Shown here in pieces: positions 30,031-64,000 of a stretch of DNA of 64,000 bases (the first letter of the stretch is position 1; each line of letters starts with the position of its first letter). The stretch comes from Undaria pinnatifida (Eukaryota > Sar > Phaeophyceae > Laminariales > Alariaceae): positions 4,354,655 to 4,418,654 of the forward strand of contig JABAKD010000005.1 of the NCBI GenBank assembly GCA_012845835.1. Reading direction: 5' to 3'. Below the pieces are notes generated by a model, which searched no databases, was not told the origin of the DNA, and was given only the letters and a program-made list of their open reading frames with translations. A program made the position numbers and the translations under genes.

Positions 30031-31400
30031 AATGGACAAACCTGTTGTTTGGGACGAAAGGTATTGATAGGCGTTGCACCAAACCTGTTATTACTTCGGA
30101 AAACAGGTATCGACAGACCTTTCACAACCCTATTGCTTCGAACCTTAGGTATCGACAGATATTTCACTATTCTATTGTTTGAGGTGATAGGTACATCGGT
30201 ACGTAGACCTTTCGCCATTTTATTGTTCCAGTGTTGGAGAGCAAAGGTGCTCGAAGACAGCCCGTCCCGGTGCAACAAACTAGTAGTAACTCCAGTTCGC
30301 CATTCATCATCCACGCCGCACACCCCTCCAGCCCAACGGAGAATCTCCGAATACGGCACTCTGTCTGCCCTTGTTGCGCCCTGAGAAGCCTGAGGTGGGC
30401 GGTCTCAACAAGGTGGCGACTCCTACTATTGTGTGTGTGTGTTAAATGCGAAGCTCAAGCCTGCATTGTTTTAGAGCGACCCTTTCAGTTCCTTCGTATA
30501 ACCTCCTGGATAATGCCCCATCCAGTAGGCTGTTGGGCCAACAATAGGCCGGCAATTATGAGGATCGATACCTATCGCGGGGCACAATAGCTCGGCTTCG
30601 GGGCCTATCGATGGGCATTGTAAGCAACAATAGGGTTAGGACGATGATCACAAAAACCTATTGTGCGACCGACATGCTAGCGAAGGTGTATATCGATATG
30701 TATTTTGGAGACTAAAGATTTTTTGAAAATGGCTCCCGACAGGCTACCGTTCGAGCAATACCTTTTTGTCGCCACCAATCAATACCAAATGGTTAAAGCG
30801 ATAGGTGTGCGGTGAGATCGATCGATAACTATTGCTCAATGTTATAGGTTTTCAAGGGTAACGATCGATGCTTATTTATTGCCCAATTCAATAGGTTCGC
30901 AAAGGTATCGGTAGATATCTACGTACGGACAATATAATAACAGATTTGCAAGGGTTTCGATCGCTACCCACTGCCTGTAAATTTACTCTATAAATATTGC
31001 TTAGAACGACATACTAATACCTGTTCCGTGTATCCTAGGCTGTTGTTTGAATTAATTCCTTTCGGATGATGATAGCAGTATGTATGTATGTACCTATTTC
31101 TTGTCTTTTTTTTCGAAACGGAAGGTTAACGATCCTGTTAATACCTAGTATTAATAGAAGAAAGTGCTGATCGATATATTTGTGAGGATTTCAATCGATA
31201 GCTACTACTACTGCCGCTGTTTAACACAACAGAAACACCTCTCGCCACTTTTTTTTTTGCGAGGGTATCAATCGTACCAATGAATTCCTCTGAAGAACCC
31301 ATTGGGCAAAAAAGAGGAAATAGGTACAGTGTACCCATAGACAATTTCACCCTCATATATATTGCTTATTTATGACAATTTATAATATTAATAGTATCGA
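30030..31400. repeat. Degenerate array of TATCGATAGG / CCTATTG motifs
   Basis: AT-rich stretch in which variants of GGTATCGACAGAC and ACCCTATTG alternate, roughly every 45 bp at 30040-30240 and more irregularly to about 31400. Similar motifs occur at 26190-26380, on the other side of the Gypsy relic. No coding frame of note. Confidence 0.55.
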
Positions 31401-31561
31401 TATTCAATACACCAGCTTGTTGTGTGGACAGACCAACAATACCAACAACCATGCCTGGCTACCATCTACGTGATAAGGTCACGTGTTCGAACAACCATGC
31501 CTGGCTATCTATGTGATAAGCAGTTTAATACAAGATCACCGTTTGGAACGGTCGTATATAC

Positions 31562-31927
31562 GACGCGTGCTACATTAGAGGTGCACCAGCTTTTTATGAG
31601 GTCCCTCAATTTCAGAGCTTGAGACCTCTCCCGAAAAAACTAATTTGGAAAAAAAAAAAAAAAAAAAAAAACTGCTGTAGTACCGGATGCAGAATTCTAT
31701 GGCCTATCTATGTACGCGACGGGAACCATACAAAGGAAAAGAAAACGATTTTTTTCCGACGATTTTGGGTTAACCCCTTTAGAGCCCCCGAACCCCTCCC
31801 TATACTAAATCCAAGTAATTTTGTCCCCAAATTAAAACGGGTTTCCAGTTGTAAAGGGGTTAAGGAGCGCCCTATCCTTCAGAAAAGATTTCAGGCGAAG
31901 AGTGCTACCTCTATCGTAGCACGCGTC
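31562..31927 (+). mobile_element. TIR element with nested TTAA element
   Basis: Ends are GACGCGTGCTACATTAGAGG (31562) and CCTCTATCGTAGCACGCGTC (31908-31927). Internal features are GGTGCACCAGC, a 20-A run and CCGACGATTTTGGG. A TTAA element (31774-31859) interrupts it at the TTAA that other family members keep as GGGTTAAGGAGC. Without the nested insert and one TTAA it would be 276 bp. Confidence 0.8.
31774..31859 (+). mobile_element. TTAA-type mini-element, nested
   Basis: 86 bp flanked by TTAA at 31770-31773 and 31860-31863, inside the TIR element at 31562-31927. It starts CCCCTTTAGAGCCCCCGAAC and ends GGTTTCCAGTTGTAAAGGGG. It differs from the 24.4-kb copy by a short insertion (ATTA) in the middle. 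Confidence 0.85.
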
Positions 31928-32062
31928 ACACACACGTGGCCAATTAGCCACCCCCAAAAAACGCCTATGCATACACCACAAAAATCCCTCTGGAGAGATA
32001 TCAGGCCCCTGGAAAGTAACCAGCCCTCCCTCTGGTGGAGGGAAATGTTTTGAGTGTCAACC

Positions 32063-32332
32063 GACGCGTGCTACGATAGAGGGTGCACCACTTTTTTTCT
32101 GGAGGTCCCTCACTTTCGCAGCTTAAGGAGACCTCTCCCAACTCCCAAAGACTGATTGATCCAGAGGAAAATAAAACTGCTACACCGGACGAAACTTTCC
32201 ATGGCCTAGGCACATACAACAAGAATCTCGTCGAAAAGAATGTTCTGTTTCCGACAATTTTGGGTCAGGGAGCCCCGTCAATCAGAAACCGTTCGTGCCA
32301 AAAAAAGGTACACCTCTATCGTAGCACGCGTC
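32063..32332 (+). mobile_element. TIR element, reference copy of the family (270 bp)
   Basis: Perfect 20-bp terminal inverted repeats: GACGCGTGCTACGATAGAGG at 32063-32082 and CCTCTATCGTAGCACGCGTC at 32313-32332. Conserved internal order: GTGCACCACTTTTTTTCTGG, CTCTCCCAACTCCC, GAAAATAAAACTGCTAC, CCATGGCCTAGGCACAT, CCGACAATTTTGGGT and AGCCCCGTCA. It has no coding capacity. A target duplication is not evident, so the superfamily is unassigned. Confidence 0.8.
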
Positions 32333-33984
32333 TCTACTGGAGGATACAAATCCCTCTAAAAGTCCCCCTTGAGTGAAAAACATACTCTAGTAGGGTATGA
32401 GCGACTAAGCCCTCGAGGGTTTGCAGGTCCAACCCTGCCGCATAGTAGTCGAACAAAGATGCTTGGTTACGTAATCGAACAACCATGCCTGGCTATCTAT
32501 ATGTGTGATACGGTTACTTTCGTGAAGTCGAACAACTATGTGCTTGTGGATATCTATGTGATAAGCAGCTTCATGCAAGATTACCCCTTTGGAACGGTCG
32601 TATAGTATAGGTACACGCCATGTTGCCATACAAGGATCGGGTAGTTGGACATAACCGCTGCAAGAGAGGACATTCGACACAGCACTACCCAGCACTATAC
32701 GACTGTCACAGAGTGACATACATGTGTGTGAGGGTGTCGAAAACAGGTATTACCGTAAATCTCTCTGCGACTATCTGCGACACAGCACTACCCAACAATC
32801 ACGACTATTGCGTCAATGACTTGAGTGGGTGTTGGAAACAGGAACCTGCTATTATATTGCCGAAAATCACTCCGACCGCACTCCGACGGCGGTGTCTTTG
32901 GCTAGTAGTCAGCACCAGTTAGAGTTTCTTTCTTTCTGGACCAACGAGTGACAAAATTTCGCCCAAAACTCGCTTCCACCCCATCGCCATTATTACCCAC
33001 CCGTCTTGCGACAGGTGTGCGAAGGGGGGTGGCAGTGTTGTGCCCCGACCCGAAATCCCTTCCTTACGGACGGCGTCTCAGGTGCGATCTCGGTCGCTTC
33101 GAAGGTTGGTCACCTGATTCTGACCAGCCCCTCGGAGTACCGGCGATCGGGTACAAAGGAAACCCCACTCACTCGCGGGACTACTGCTGTCCTCCGCCGC
33201 CCGAGCCACCCGCAGGTTTTTGCTGGGACCCGCCCGGCTCTGGGTGTAGAGGTCGTTCGTTTTCCCCGTACTACCCGTTCGTAATAGGGTGAAACGCGCA
33301 CTGACTGGTATAGTGCAAAAGCATTAGTAGTGTTTGTAGCAGGGCGTTATTGTCAGCAACATTCATTCCATGTCCAACAAAAAGAGTGGAATTTCAGTCT
33401 GATTTCGATCGGTTGGCCGCGTCTATCTCAACCGTGCTTACTTTGCAAAATCAATTTATTTTGACGATTGGCAGTGAGTGGGAATGCTCGAACAAAAGAT
33501 GGCTATTACGGGGAACCCTAGTAAATAGGACCTACGGCGGACACAAAAACCTATATATTCATCTATTTTACTAGCAATATTTGATCCTATTTGCTATCGT
33601 CCTCCGTAATAGTAGATGGGAACGGGGAGAAGGGGGAATGCTTGTGACCACACGGCTTGTTCACAATGTCGCGTACGGACAAAGTCTCCCACGACAAGTT
33701 GAGCTAGAGAGTGAACCTACCGTGTTGATTGGTAAAAAGTGAATAAGAAGAAGCAATGAGCGGTGAGTCAGAGGTCCCGGACAAAAAGACAACACAACAC
33801 CATTATTATACATTATTATTGTAGTAGTCACCGCCATGTCGGAACTAAAAACAACCTAAAAAAAGATTGGGTCATGATTTATGTTAATAAATATCCCTAT
33901 TATTGCATCCATACATATATATAGAATATGTCTCCTTTCTTTCCTTTTCCTTGGTGACTTTTTTTTTTTCACACACATGACATC

Positions 33985-34130
33985 TACTTTCCAGCTTCTG
34001 GACAAGTCGTGGTCACAGGTGTCGTTTCTTCCCCCCCCCCGGTTCCTGCCTTCAAATTTTATCTCGCATAGGGCTCAGCAATCCCACTGCTCGTCGATTT
34101 TTCATCGAGTGTTGTGACTGTTAAAGAGTA
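33985..34130 (+). repeat. CTTCTGGACAAG dispersed repeat, copy 3
   Basis: CCAGCTTCTGGACAAGTCG, TGGTCACAGGTGTCG, CTCGCATAGGGCTCAGCA and TTCATCGAGTGTTG occur in family order, with a C run in the middle. Confidence 0.6.
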
Positions 34131-34295
34131 TGATTCACAAGGAATCCATCGTATATAGGTAGATGTTCATTACATAGTCAAATAAGTGTATGCAGAGTAC
34201 TGGGTAAGCTGTCGAACCATGTGATAGAATTTGTTTTCTTTTGTATGGAAGAGGACACATATATGGTCCTGCGTTCCACCAAGTAATAACGCGTT

Positions 34296-34384
34296 GACGG
34301 GTCACGTGCGTAAGATCAAAGCGTTGACTAGGTCACGTGCGTAAGATCGAAGTGTTTACTCACAGTCACGTGCGTAAGATTGAC
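34296..34384 (+). repeat. Three-copy GTCACGTGCGTAAGAT repeat
   Basis: GTCACGTGCGTAAGATC or close variants occur three times at intervals of about 36 bp. Each unit carries the palindrome CACGTG (a G-box or E-box core in general terms). Whether anything binds is unknown. Confidence 0.8.
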
Positions 34385-35286
34385 CAGGGTGTCGTATGTA
34401 GTGGATACCACCATACGAGATAATTTGTTAGAGTAAAAAGGAAGAGACACGAGTGCTTGCACATCGAGTTCACTCCTCACATCTGCATCTGGACTTGGAC
34501 AGTTCATAGTGACATAAGTTTTGGTTGGCCCAACGAGAGCCCATTTAAAGTAATCCACCATCGTCTAAACCATCATCAGTCAGGCTCGAGCTCGTCTCGC
34601 CACGACTCTGTGTTAGCCTCTGAAGACCGTCATCGGTCAGGCACCACCACATTTCTAACAGTGACATGGCGTGCAATAACACTTGATGTGATACCAGATT
34701 TTAGACTATATATAGGCAACTTGGAGGTAGTAGATACAGGCAAACGCATACCAGTATAATAATATATATATATATACGAATATTTTTGACACAAGCATAT
34801 TAAGTTGAGTCAGGTAAAAATATTAACTAGTCGCAAATTTTAGTATACATACCGGGCACCACATAGACAGGTATATTTCGTCCATGTATCCCCCAGACCA
34901 CGACTTGGGCATGACCTTACTGTGAAGGTGCTGCGTGGGAACGCAGGGTGTCGGTGCCGGGTAAGTCGCCTCCCTCCATGATCCATGGCATTATCTCAGG
35001 CATCCTTCACATTCTCCGCTCATTGCTCAACAAAGACATCATACAAGAACACCAACCAGATACCGTACGATGTGGAAAACGCACACGCACTGATCAAGAA
35101 GAGGAGTGCATAACAAAACAGAAAACGGAGCCACACTGCCCCTAGGTGGAAAGGTCGGAGCGACCAAAAAAATAGGAGGAGCGTTGTGATTTCTGTGCGA
35201 ATCGAGAAAATTGGGATAGTTTTACAACTCCTTTGTTTTACGTGGTTTTAGTAATAACCTCTCTCCCCCCCTGCCTGACTCCTTAA

Positions 35287-35369
35287 CCCCTCAAGAGCCC
35301 AAGAATCCGGGGACGCTATACTGACTTCAAGTAAAATTGTAAAAAAAACGGGTTTCCAGTCGTGAAGGC
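35287..35369 (+). mobile_element. Decayed TTAA-type mini-element
   Basis: Preceded by TTAA (35283-35286). It begins CCCCTCAAGAGCCC and ends GGGTTTCCAGTCGTGAAGG. The right TTAA has decayed to TTGT. Confidence 0.5.
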
Positions 35370-35610
35370 TTGTCTGGGCCGGGATCTCTTTTTCTTTTTG
35401 CGTGCTCCCCTGGCTGGTCCGGCGGTGTGCGATGTTCTCACCATGAATGCATGGACAAAGTATCTGGGAAACCATCTAAATAAAGAGGGAAGAACTATTA
35501 TAACACTATGATAGATAGATGACACACACGCATCCATCCCGCAGTTCATCATCAAAGAAAGAGAACTGGCATCGTGTGACGTCTTATCCATAGCTTATAC
35601 ATCTACGGAG

Positions 35611-35933
35611 GACGCGTCCTACGGTGGACAGGTACATACAGTACTTTTTTGGGCCTAAAAAATCGTTTCTGAACGACGGGGCTCCGTAACCCAAAATCGT
35701 CGGAAAAAGTTGGCCATATTTTTTTTCGCATGCATGATTCTCGTCGTGTACCTACATACAGTAGGCCATGGGATTTTTCATCCGGTATATGATATACGAA
35801 GTAGTAGATCGCGCTGTTTTCCTCCAAAATTAAATCAGTTTTGAGGTTATGAATGACGTGTCTTAAGCTCCCAGGTTGAGGAAACATGAAAAAAAAAAAG
35901 TTGTGCCCACCTCTGTATCGTGCAGCACGCGTC
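35611..35933 (-). mobile_element. TIR element (GACGCGTGCTACGATAG family), reverse
   Basis: Left end GACGCGTCCTACGGTGGA, right end CCTCTGTATCGTGCAGCACG then CGTC. In reverse it carries ACGGGGCTCCGTAACCCAAA, ATCGTCGG and AGGCCATGGGATTTTTCATC. An insertion makes it longer than the 270-bp reference. Confidence 0.7.
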
Positions 35934-37174
35934 GGAGTGCCGAGTTATCCCACGCTAGGGGGAGGCGCTGTGATTGTCCCCTTACTACCCCTACGATATA
36001 CTGCTTCGAAGTATTAATACAAGAAGAGTGGGGATGGACGTGATTTTCCTTGCAACTATTGATATGATGGCTTCAACAATAATAGTAGGAGAGTGCGGGA
36101 GTAAGGAGGATGTTTCAGTCCGACCTGCAAGGTGGAAGTGTCCTCTTAATAACCGCGTTATTGTTAGGCCAAATCGACCCCGCGCAACAAGCACTCCCCC
36201 TTCTACGAGAAATATTACAATATGTCATGCTACTATTGAACGGTTCATTGAGACAATGGTCGCGCTGCTGGTGGATGGTCAAACATGACACAGCAGGTTG
36301 ATCTAGGTTCTGGAGGGGGAGAGCTTGGCAGCGTTGTTGTCGTGGGTCTTCTCTCGAGAAGCGCTGCTGGTGCGAGCTTTCGCTTCTCCGTTACTTCTCA
36401 GTTTTTCAGCTTCGGTTGTAGTCTAATCAAGTAGGGAGCTGTAGCTAGCTGTTGATTAGTCACGGCTAGTTGCACAATCTCGTATCAAATAACAGTGTCT
36501 CCGCGGTGATTGCATTATGCCTACAAACAATGCAGAATAATAGCACAGCTTAATAGTCTAGTCTAATCAACTTGTACCAGTACGATTAGGTGTGTTTTGA
36601 TTTCCGTCACTATTGATCCAAGGAGAAATTACGTGATTATGTTTTACTTGAAAATAGATACTTTGTTGAGCGGTCAGTATATATGCAAGTATGCTGCGTT
36701 GATCAGTATATATTTCTCTCGATTTCAGCTAACAGACACCAACAACAAATACTTGAACCTGCATCAGTTTACTGGACGCGAATGTCTTTAATACAGGGAC
36801 TGTAGGCCTTGAGCAAGTGATGTCAACGCTTTGGGGCCTTTTCCGGGACTGCTCGCCGAGGCTAGAGAGCAGGATCGCGAGACTTCCCATATGGCGGCGG
36901 GTGACACGTGCGGAGACACCGCCGCGAGCGCATGGCGGTCGGGATCCTGAGGCGGAAGTTATCAGCCGCGGCAAAAAAGAAAAGAAAAAAAACAGACAAC
37001 GCGGTCAATCCACTGGGGACAAAAGAAGATATGATACATATTCTAGTGGCCTGACCAACAGTCAAACAAGAAACTAAACTAAACCAGAAAGACGCACCAC
37101 ACCCAGCAGGGGCGGGCCGTCAGAGGGAAGGGAGGCCTTTCTCCATGCCAGAGTTAGGCACATGCTACTATTAA
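35934..37174. other. Intergenic DNA, nothing recognised
   Basis: AT-rich in the middle (36420-36790). No frame with recognisable domain content and no repeat shared with the rest of the window was seen. Confidence 0.35.
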
Positions 37175-37428
37175 TATAGAGGTAGCACTTTCTGAATGAC
37201 GGGGCTCCTCGACCCAAAATCGTCGGAAAATACGCCCCCCTTAGTTAGTTTTTGCATGGTGATTCTCGTTGTGCACCTAGGCCATGGGATTTTTTTTTCA
37301 TCCGGTATCGTAGCAGTTTTATTTTTCTCCAAATCAGTTTCTGGGAGGAGTCTTTTAATTAAGCTCCCGAATTGAGGAACCTCAGAAAAAAAAACGTGGT
37401 GCGCATCTCTATCGTAGGGACTCGCAAG
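37175..37428 (-). mobile_element. TIR element (GACGCGTGCTACGATAG family), reverse, worn ends
   Basis: ATAGAGGTAGCAC at the left, ACGGGGCTCCTCGACCCAAA, AGGCCATGGGATTTTTTTTTC, CTCCCGAATTGAGG and ATCTCTATCGTAGGGACTCG at the right. Confidence 0.65.
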
Positions 37429-39265
37429 CCCCTGGCACGAGCTGGTCACACTCTAGAGAAGCTGCGTCTCTGATGGCAGCCCTCGTTGCGATTGGATTCC
37501 AAAGTTTTTAGTGTAGGTCACGAAAAGCGTCTTATCCTTCGAGCGCATTCCAAACCACAAGCAAATTATTCACTAAACAAAAAGACGAACGACAGTACAC
37601 ATGATCACCACACCACCACACCCAAAACTGTGGACTCCGACTGGCTCACAAAAGACATCCAAACGAAGAATTGGCCACATAAAGACAGCCAAAACAAATC
37701 GGACAGGTGCCCGCGTCGAGCACCGCAAAGCTCCTGCGGCGTGCCGAAAAACCATTCCGAAAACACGTCGATCCCTCGCCACCCCTCGCCCCTCCCCCAG
37801 CTCACCCTTCAGGAGACTCGCCCAACACCTTGCGGCGCTTCGCACTTGGCGCACGCCATGCCTACCTGGTCCGTGGAAACCCAACGTGCTCCGTCTCGGT
37901 AAGAGAGTGATGCGAGGGTGTATGCGCATACGACCTCACGGCTATGCAAGACATGAGTACACCCCTCCCATCTCCAGTGATGCATCACATTATTGAGATT
38001 TTTCAATCAGTTCACCCCAGTGACGTACGTCATCAGGGGTCACTCCGACCGGTATTTCGTATGGGTTGGGGTCACGGTTAGCGTTAGCGTTTCAGCTCCA
38101 TGATTGCGAAAGCACACAATAGCGTAGGAAACCCCCCATCTCCCCCCCGCGATGCAACGTCCAGACAGATGCCACGCCCAGCCCTCGCCCGCATGACCCT
38201 GTGCCCATTTCGTGGGCGCAGTTCTCTGATTGGTCCATTTTTTTGCACGTCACTACGGCGGTAGAGGTGCGTCCATGTTTTCTCATTTCAGGCTCTTCAC
38301 ACGAACAGCCCTGTAGCTGGCCCAAAAAAAAGTTTTGAGAAAAACGAAAAGTGCCACCCGATCAACAAACCCCATGGCTACTATATTATGGCTAATATGG
38401 CTGAAATACAAAAACATAGTACTCTAGCAAAGCAAGAGATAGAGGGGCACCACTTTTTTCTCGAAGGTTCTTCAATTCGGGAGCTTGAGACCACTTCTCC
38501 CAAAACAGATTTGGAGAAAAATCAAAAACGCTACGATACCGGAAGAAAAGTCCTCAACCCATTCATTGCCTAGGTACATGCAAAAAAAGAATGACCTAAA
38601 AATAATCTCCGGCGATTGTGGGCTAAGGAGCCCCGTCATTGAGACACCAGTTTCAGACGAAAAAAGCACTACCTCTATCGTAGCATGCGTCGTTAAAAAA
38701 TGGCATTTTTCCGACAGTTTGGGGTTAAGGAGCCCCGCCATTCACAAAACATGCAACCAGAAAGAGCTACTTGTAGCCGTATCGCAGCACGCGCAAACCC
38801 CCGCGCCACCCACGAGGCCCACAAAAGCAGTTACGCACCGCCAAAAAAATATCCTCGCGCAGGCCCGGTATAGTGTACATTTCAACAGCGCCGCAGCATA
38901 ATCTCTCGGAGCTCAACACCCTTCACAAAAGCAGTAAATACTCCACGCACAAACTCCACCTGATTCGTGTCAAAACCCCGAGTGCAGTCCCAAAAAGGCT
39001 CCTGGATCTTGACGCCCTCTCGGATCATGACACCCTCTCCGGCCTCGAACAAACAACAAAAACTGCCCCCGCCAACTCAAAAACATCTCGCGCAAGCGGT
39101 ACATATTCCCATGGTAACGTCGTCACCAACTCTCTCGGACGTTGACACTGTCTCAGATCGACGATCTCTGATCAATGATCCCGGAAGAGCAGCTCAACTC
39201 CCCGCCAAAAAAACAAACAAAAAACAAACGCCTCCACGCCGGCAAGACGACGAAAACCATCAACA
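37429..39265. other. 3' flank of the ankyrin-DENN gene
   Basis: Apart from the TIR element at 38418-38795 no feature is recognised. The 3' untranslated region of the minus-strand gene should lie just below 39266, but its end cannot be placed from sequence alone. Confidence 0.35.
38418..38795 (+). mobile_element. TIR element plus partial second right end
   Basis: A full-length copy runs to CCTCTATCGTAGCATGCGTC at 38672-38691. Immediately after it a second right half follows (TTTCCGACAGTTTGGGGTTA, AGGAGCCCCGCCATT, GTATCGCAGCACGCGC). This is either a tandem duplication or two adjacent insertions. Confidence 0.65.
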
Positions 39266-63636
<24,371 letters not shown>

Positions 63637-64000
63637 CTGGGGTCAAATCAAGCACGCAAACAGAGGGCATTAGCAGGGTGGGCGGGAAACGGCACAAAGC
63701 GAATGGGTGAGGGTAGGGGTGGGGGTGGGAGGATGGTTGGAAGGAAATATAAAAAGAAGAAAAGAACTAGAGAAGGACACGAAAAGGACAAGAACATAAC
63801 ACCCAATATTAAAACAACGACAGGAACCGGGCGCGAACCGGTGGCAAAAAAAAGGGTGTCAGCGTTTTAGTGCCCTTTTTCAGTAGTGCTGAGTACGCTT
63901 CGTTTCTACCAATCTCTTGCTCGCGCACTCCCGGCCGGACTCAGCAGCGAGGAGCAGCATGAGGCATCTCGATGTAGAAAAATACTTAGAAAACAACAAA
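63637..64000. other. Right window edge, upstream intron of the ankyrin-DENN gene
   Basis: No further exon is recognised. The acceptor of the first visible ankyrin exon has a run of mixed pyrimidines ending GACCCCAG. A weak tRNA-like T-arm (GGTTCGCGCCCGG on the minus strand near 63820-63840) is discussed under rejected items. Confidence 0.4.

Larger units (their letters stand above)
32333..35286. other. Intergenic DNA, no gene recognised
   Basis: Open frames at 32948-33292 (two overlapping plus frames) have no recognisable domain. Repeats inside are listed separately (33985-34130, 34296-34384). Confidence 0.4.

Noticed and set aside
32948-33292. Two overlapping open frames
   Set aside because: Equal openness in two plus frames and one minus frame and no recognisable motif; probably chance in GC-rich DNA.
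63790-63930. Possible tRNA gene on the minus strand
   Set aside because: A T-arm-like GGTTCGCGCCCGG and a box-A-like TGGTAGAAACG are present, but no acceptor stem or anticodon arm could be folded. At best it is a tRNA-derived remnant.

Overview
The window looks like nuclear DNA of an intron-rich eukaryote. Exons are short (about 85-300 bp) and sit between introns of 0.4-7.3 kb with GT-AG borders. Microsatellites, long C/G homopolymers, small inverted-repeat elements and a Ty3/Gypsy relic fill the rest. A stramenopile, most likely a brown alga, is my best inference, from the KNH-like secreted protein, the long introns and the style of the Gypsy polyprotein. No sequence search was possible.

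Two genes can be reconstructed. (1) Plus strand, 2,445-12,330: a five-exon gene for a 264-residue secreted protein with two tandem Kre9/KNH-like extracellular domains. Its second intron is 7.3 kb and full of small repeats, and a decayed third domain follows the stop codon. (2) Minus strand, 39,266-63,636: fourteen exons, open at the 5' end, whose phases all agree and which encode 985 residues. The product has an ankyrin segment, a three-part DENN domain (the fold of Rab guanine-nucleotide exchange factors) and a 417-residue Gly-rich, low-complexity C-terminal tail. One of its introns appears to be GC-AG.

Layout: 1-2.4 kb, repeats upstream of gene 1; 2.4-12.3 kb, gene 1; 12.5-12.8 kb, decayed KNH copy; 12.8-26.4 kb, intergenic DNA with tandem arrays, foldback elements and unrecognised GC-rich stretches; 26.4-30.0 kb, a Gypsy-type retroelement that keeps gag, protease and chromodomain traces but lacks reverse transcriptase and integrase; 30-31.4 kb, a degenerate TATCGATA-rich array; 31.5-38.8 kb, a cluster of one TIR element family; 39.3-63.6 kb, the ankyrin-DENN gene, whose introns carry poly-C-tailed repeats, simple repeats and a 1.15-kb inverted-repeat structure.

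The most unusual signals are: (a) at least six DENN-gene exons, and the last KNH exon, have truncated decayed copies of their own edges, splice sites included, in the flanking DNA, with 5'-edge copies always upstream and 3'-edge copies always downstream; (b) an 82-86-bp TTAA-flanked element (piggyBac-like signature) with empty sites visible inside the window, including one copy nested in another element; (c) an approximately 85-bp retroposon with an (AAC)n tail, an 11-bp target duplication and a visible empty-site paralogue; (d) a repeat family that ends in a C homopolymer, with all six copies in the orientation of the host gene.
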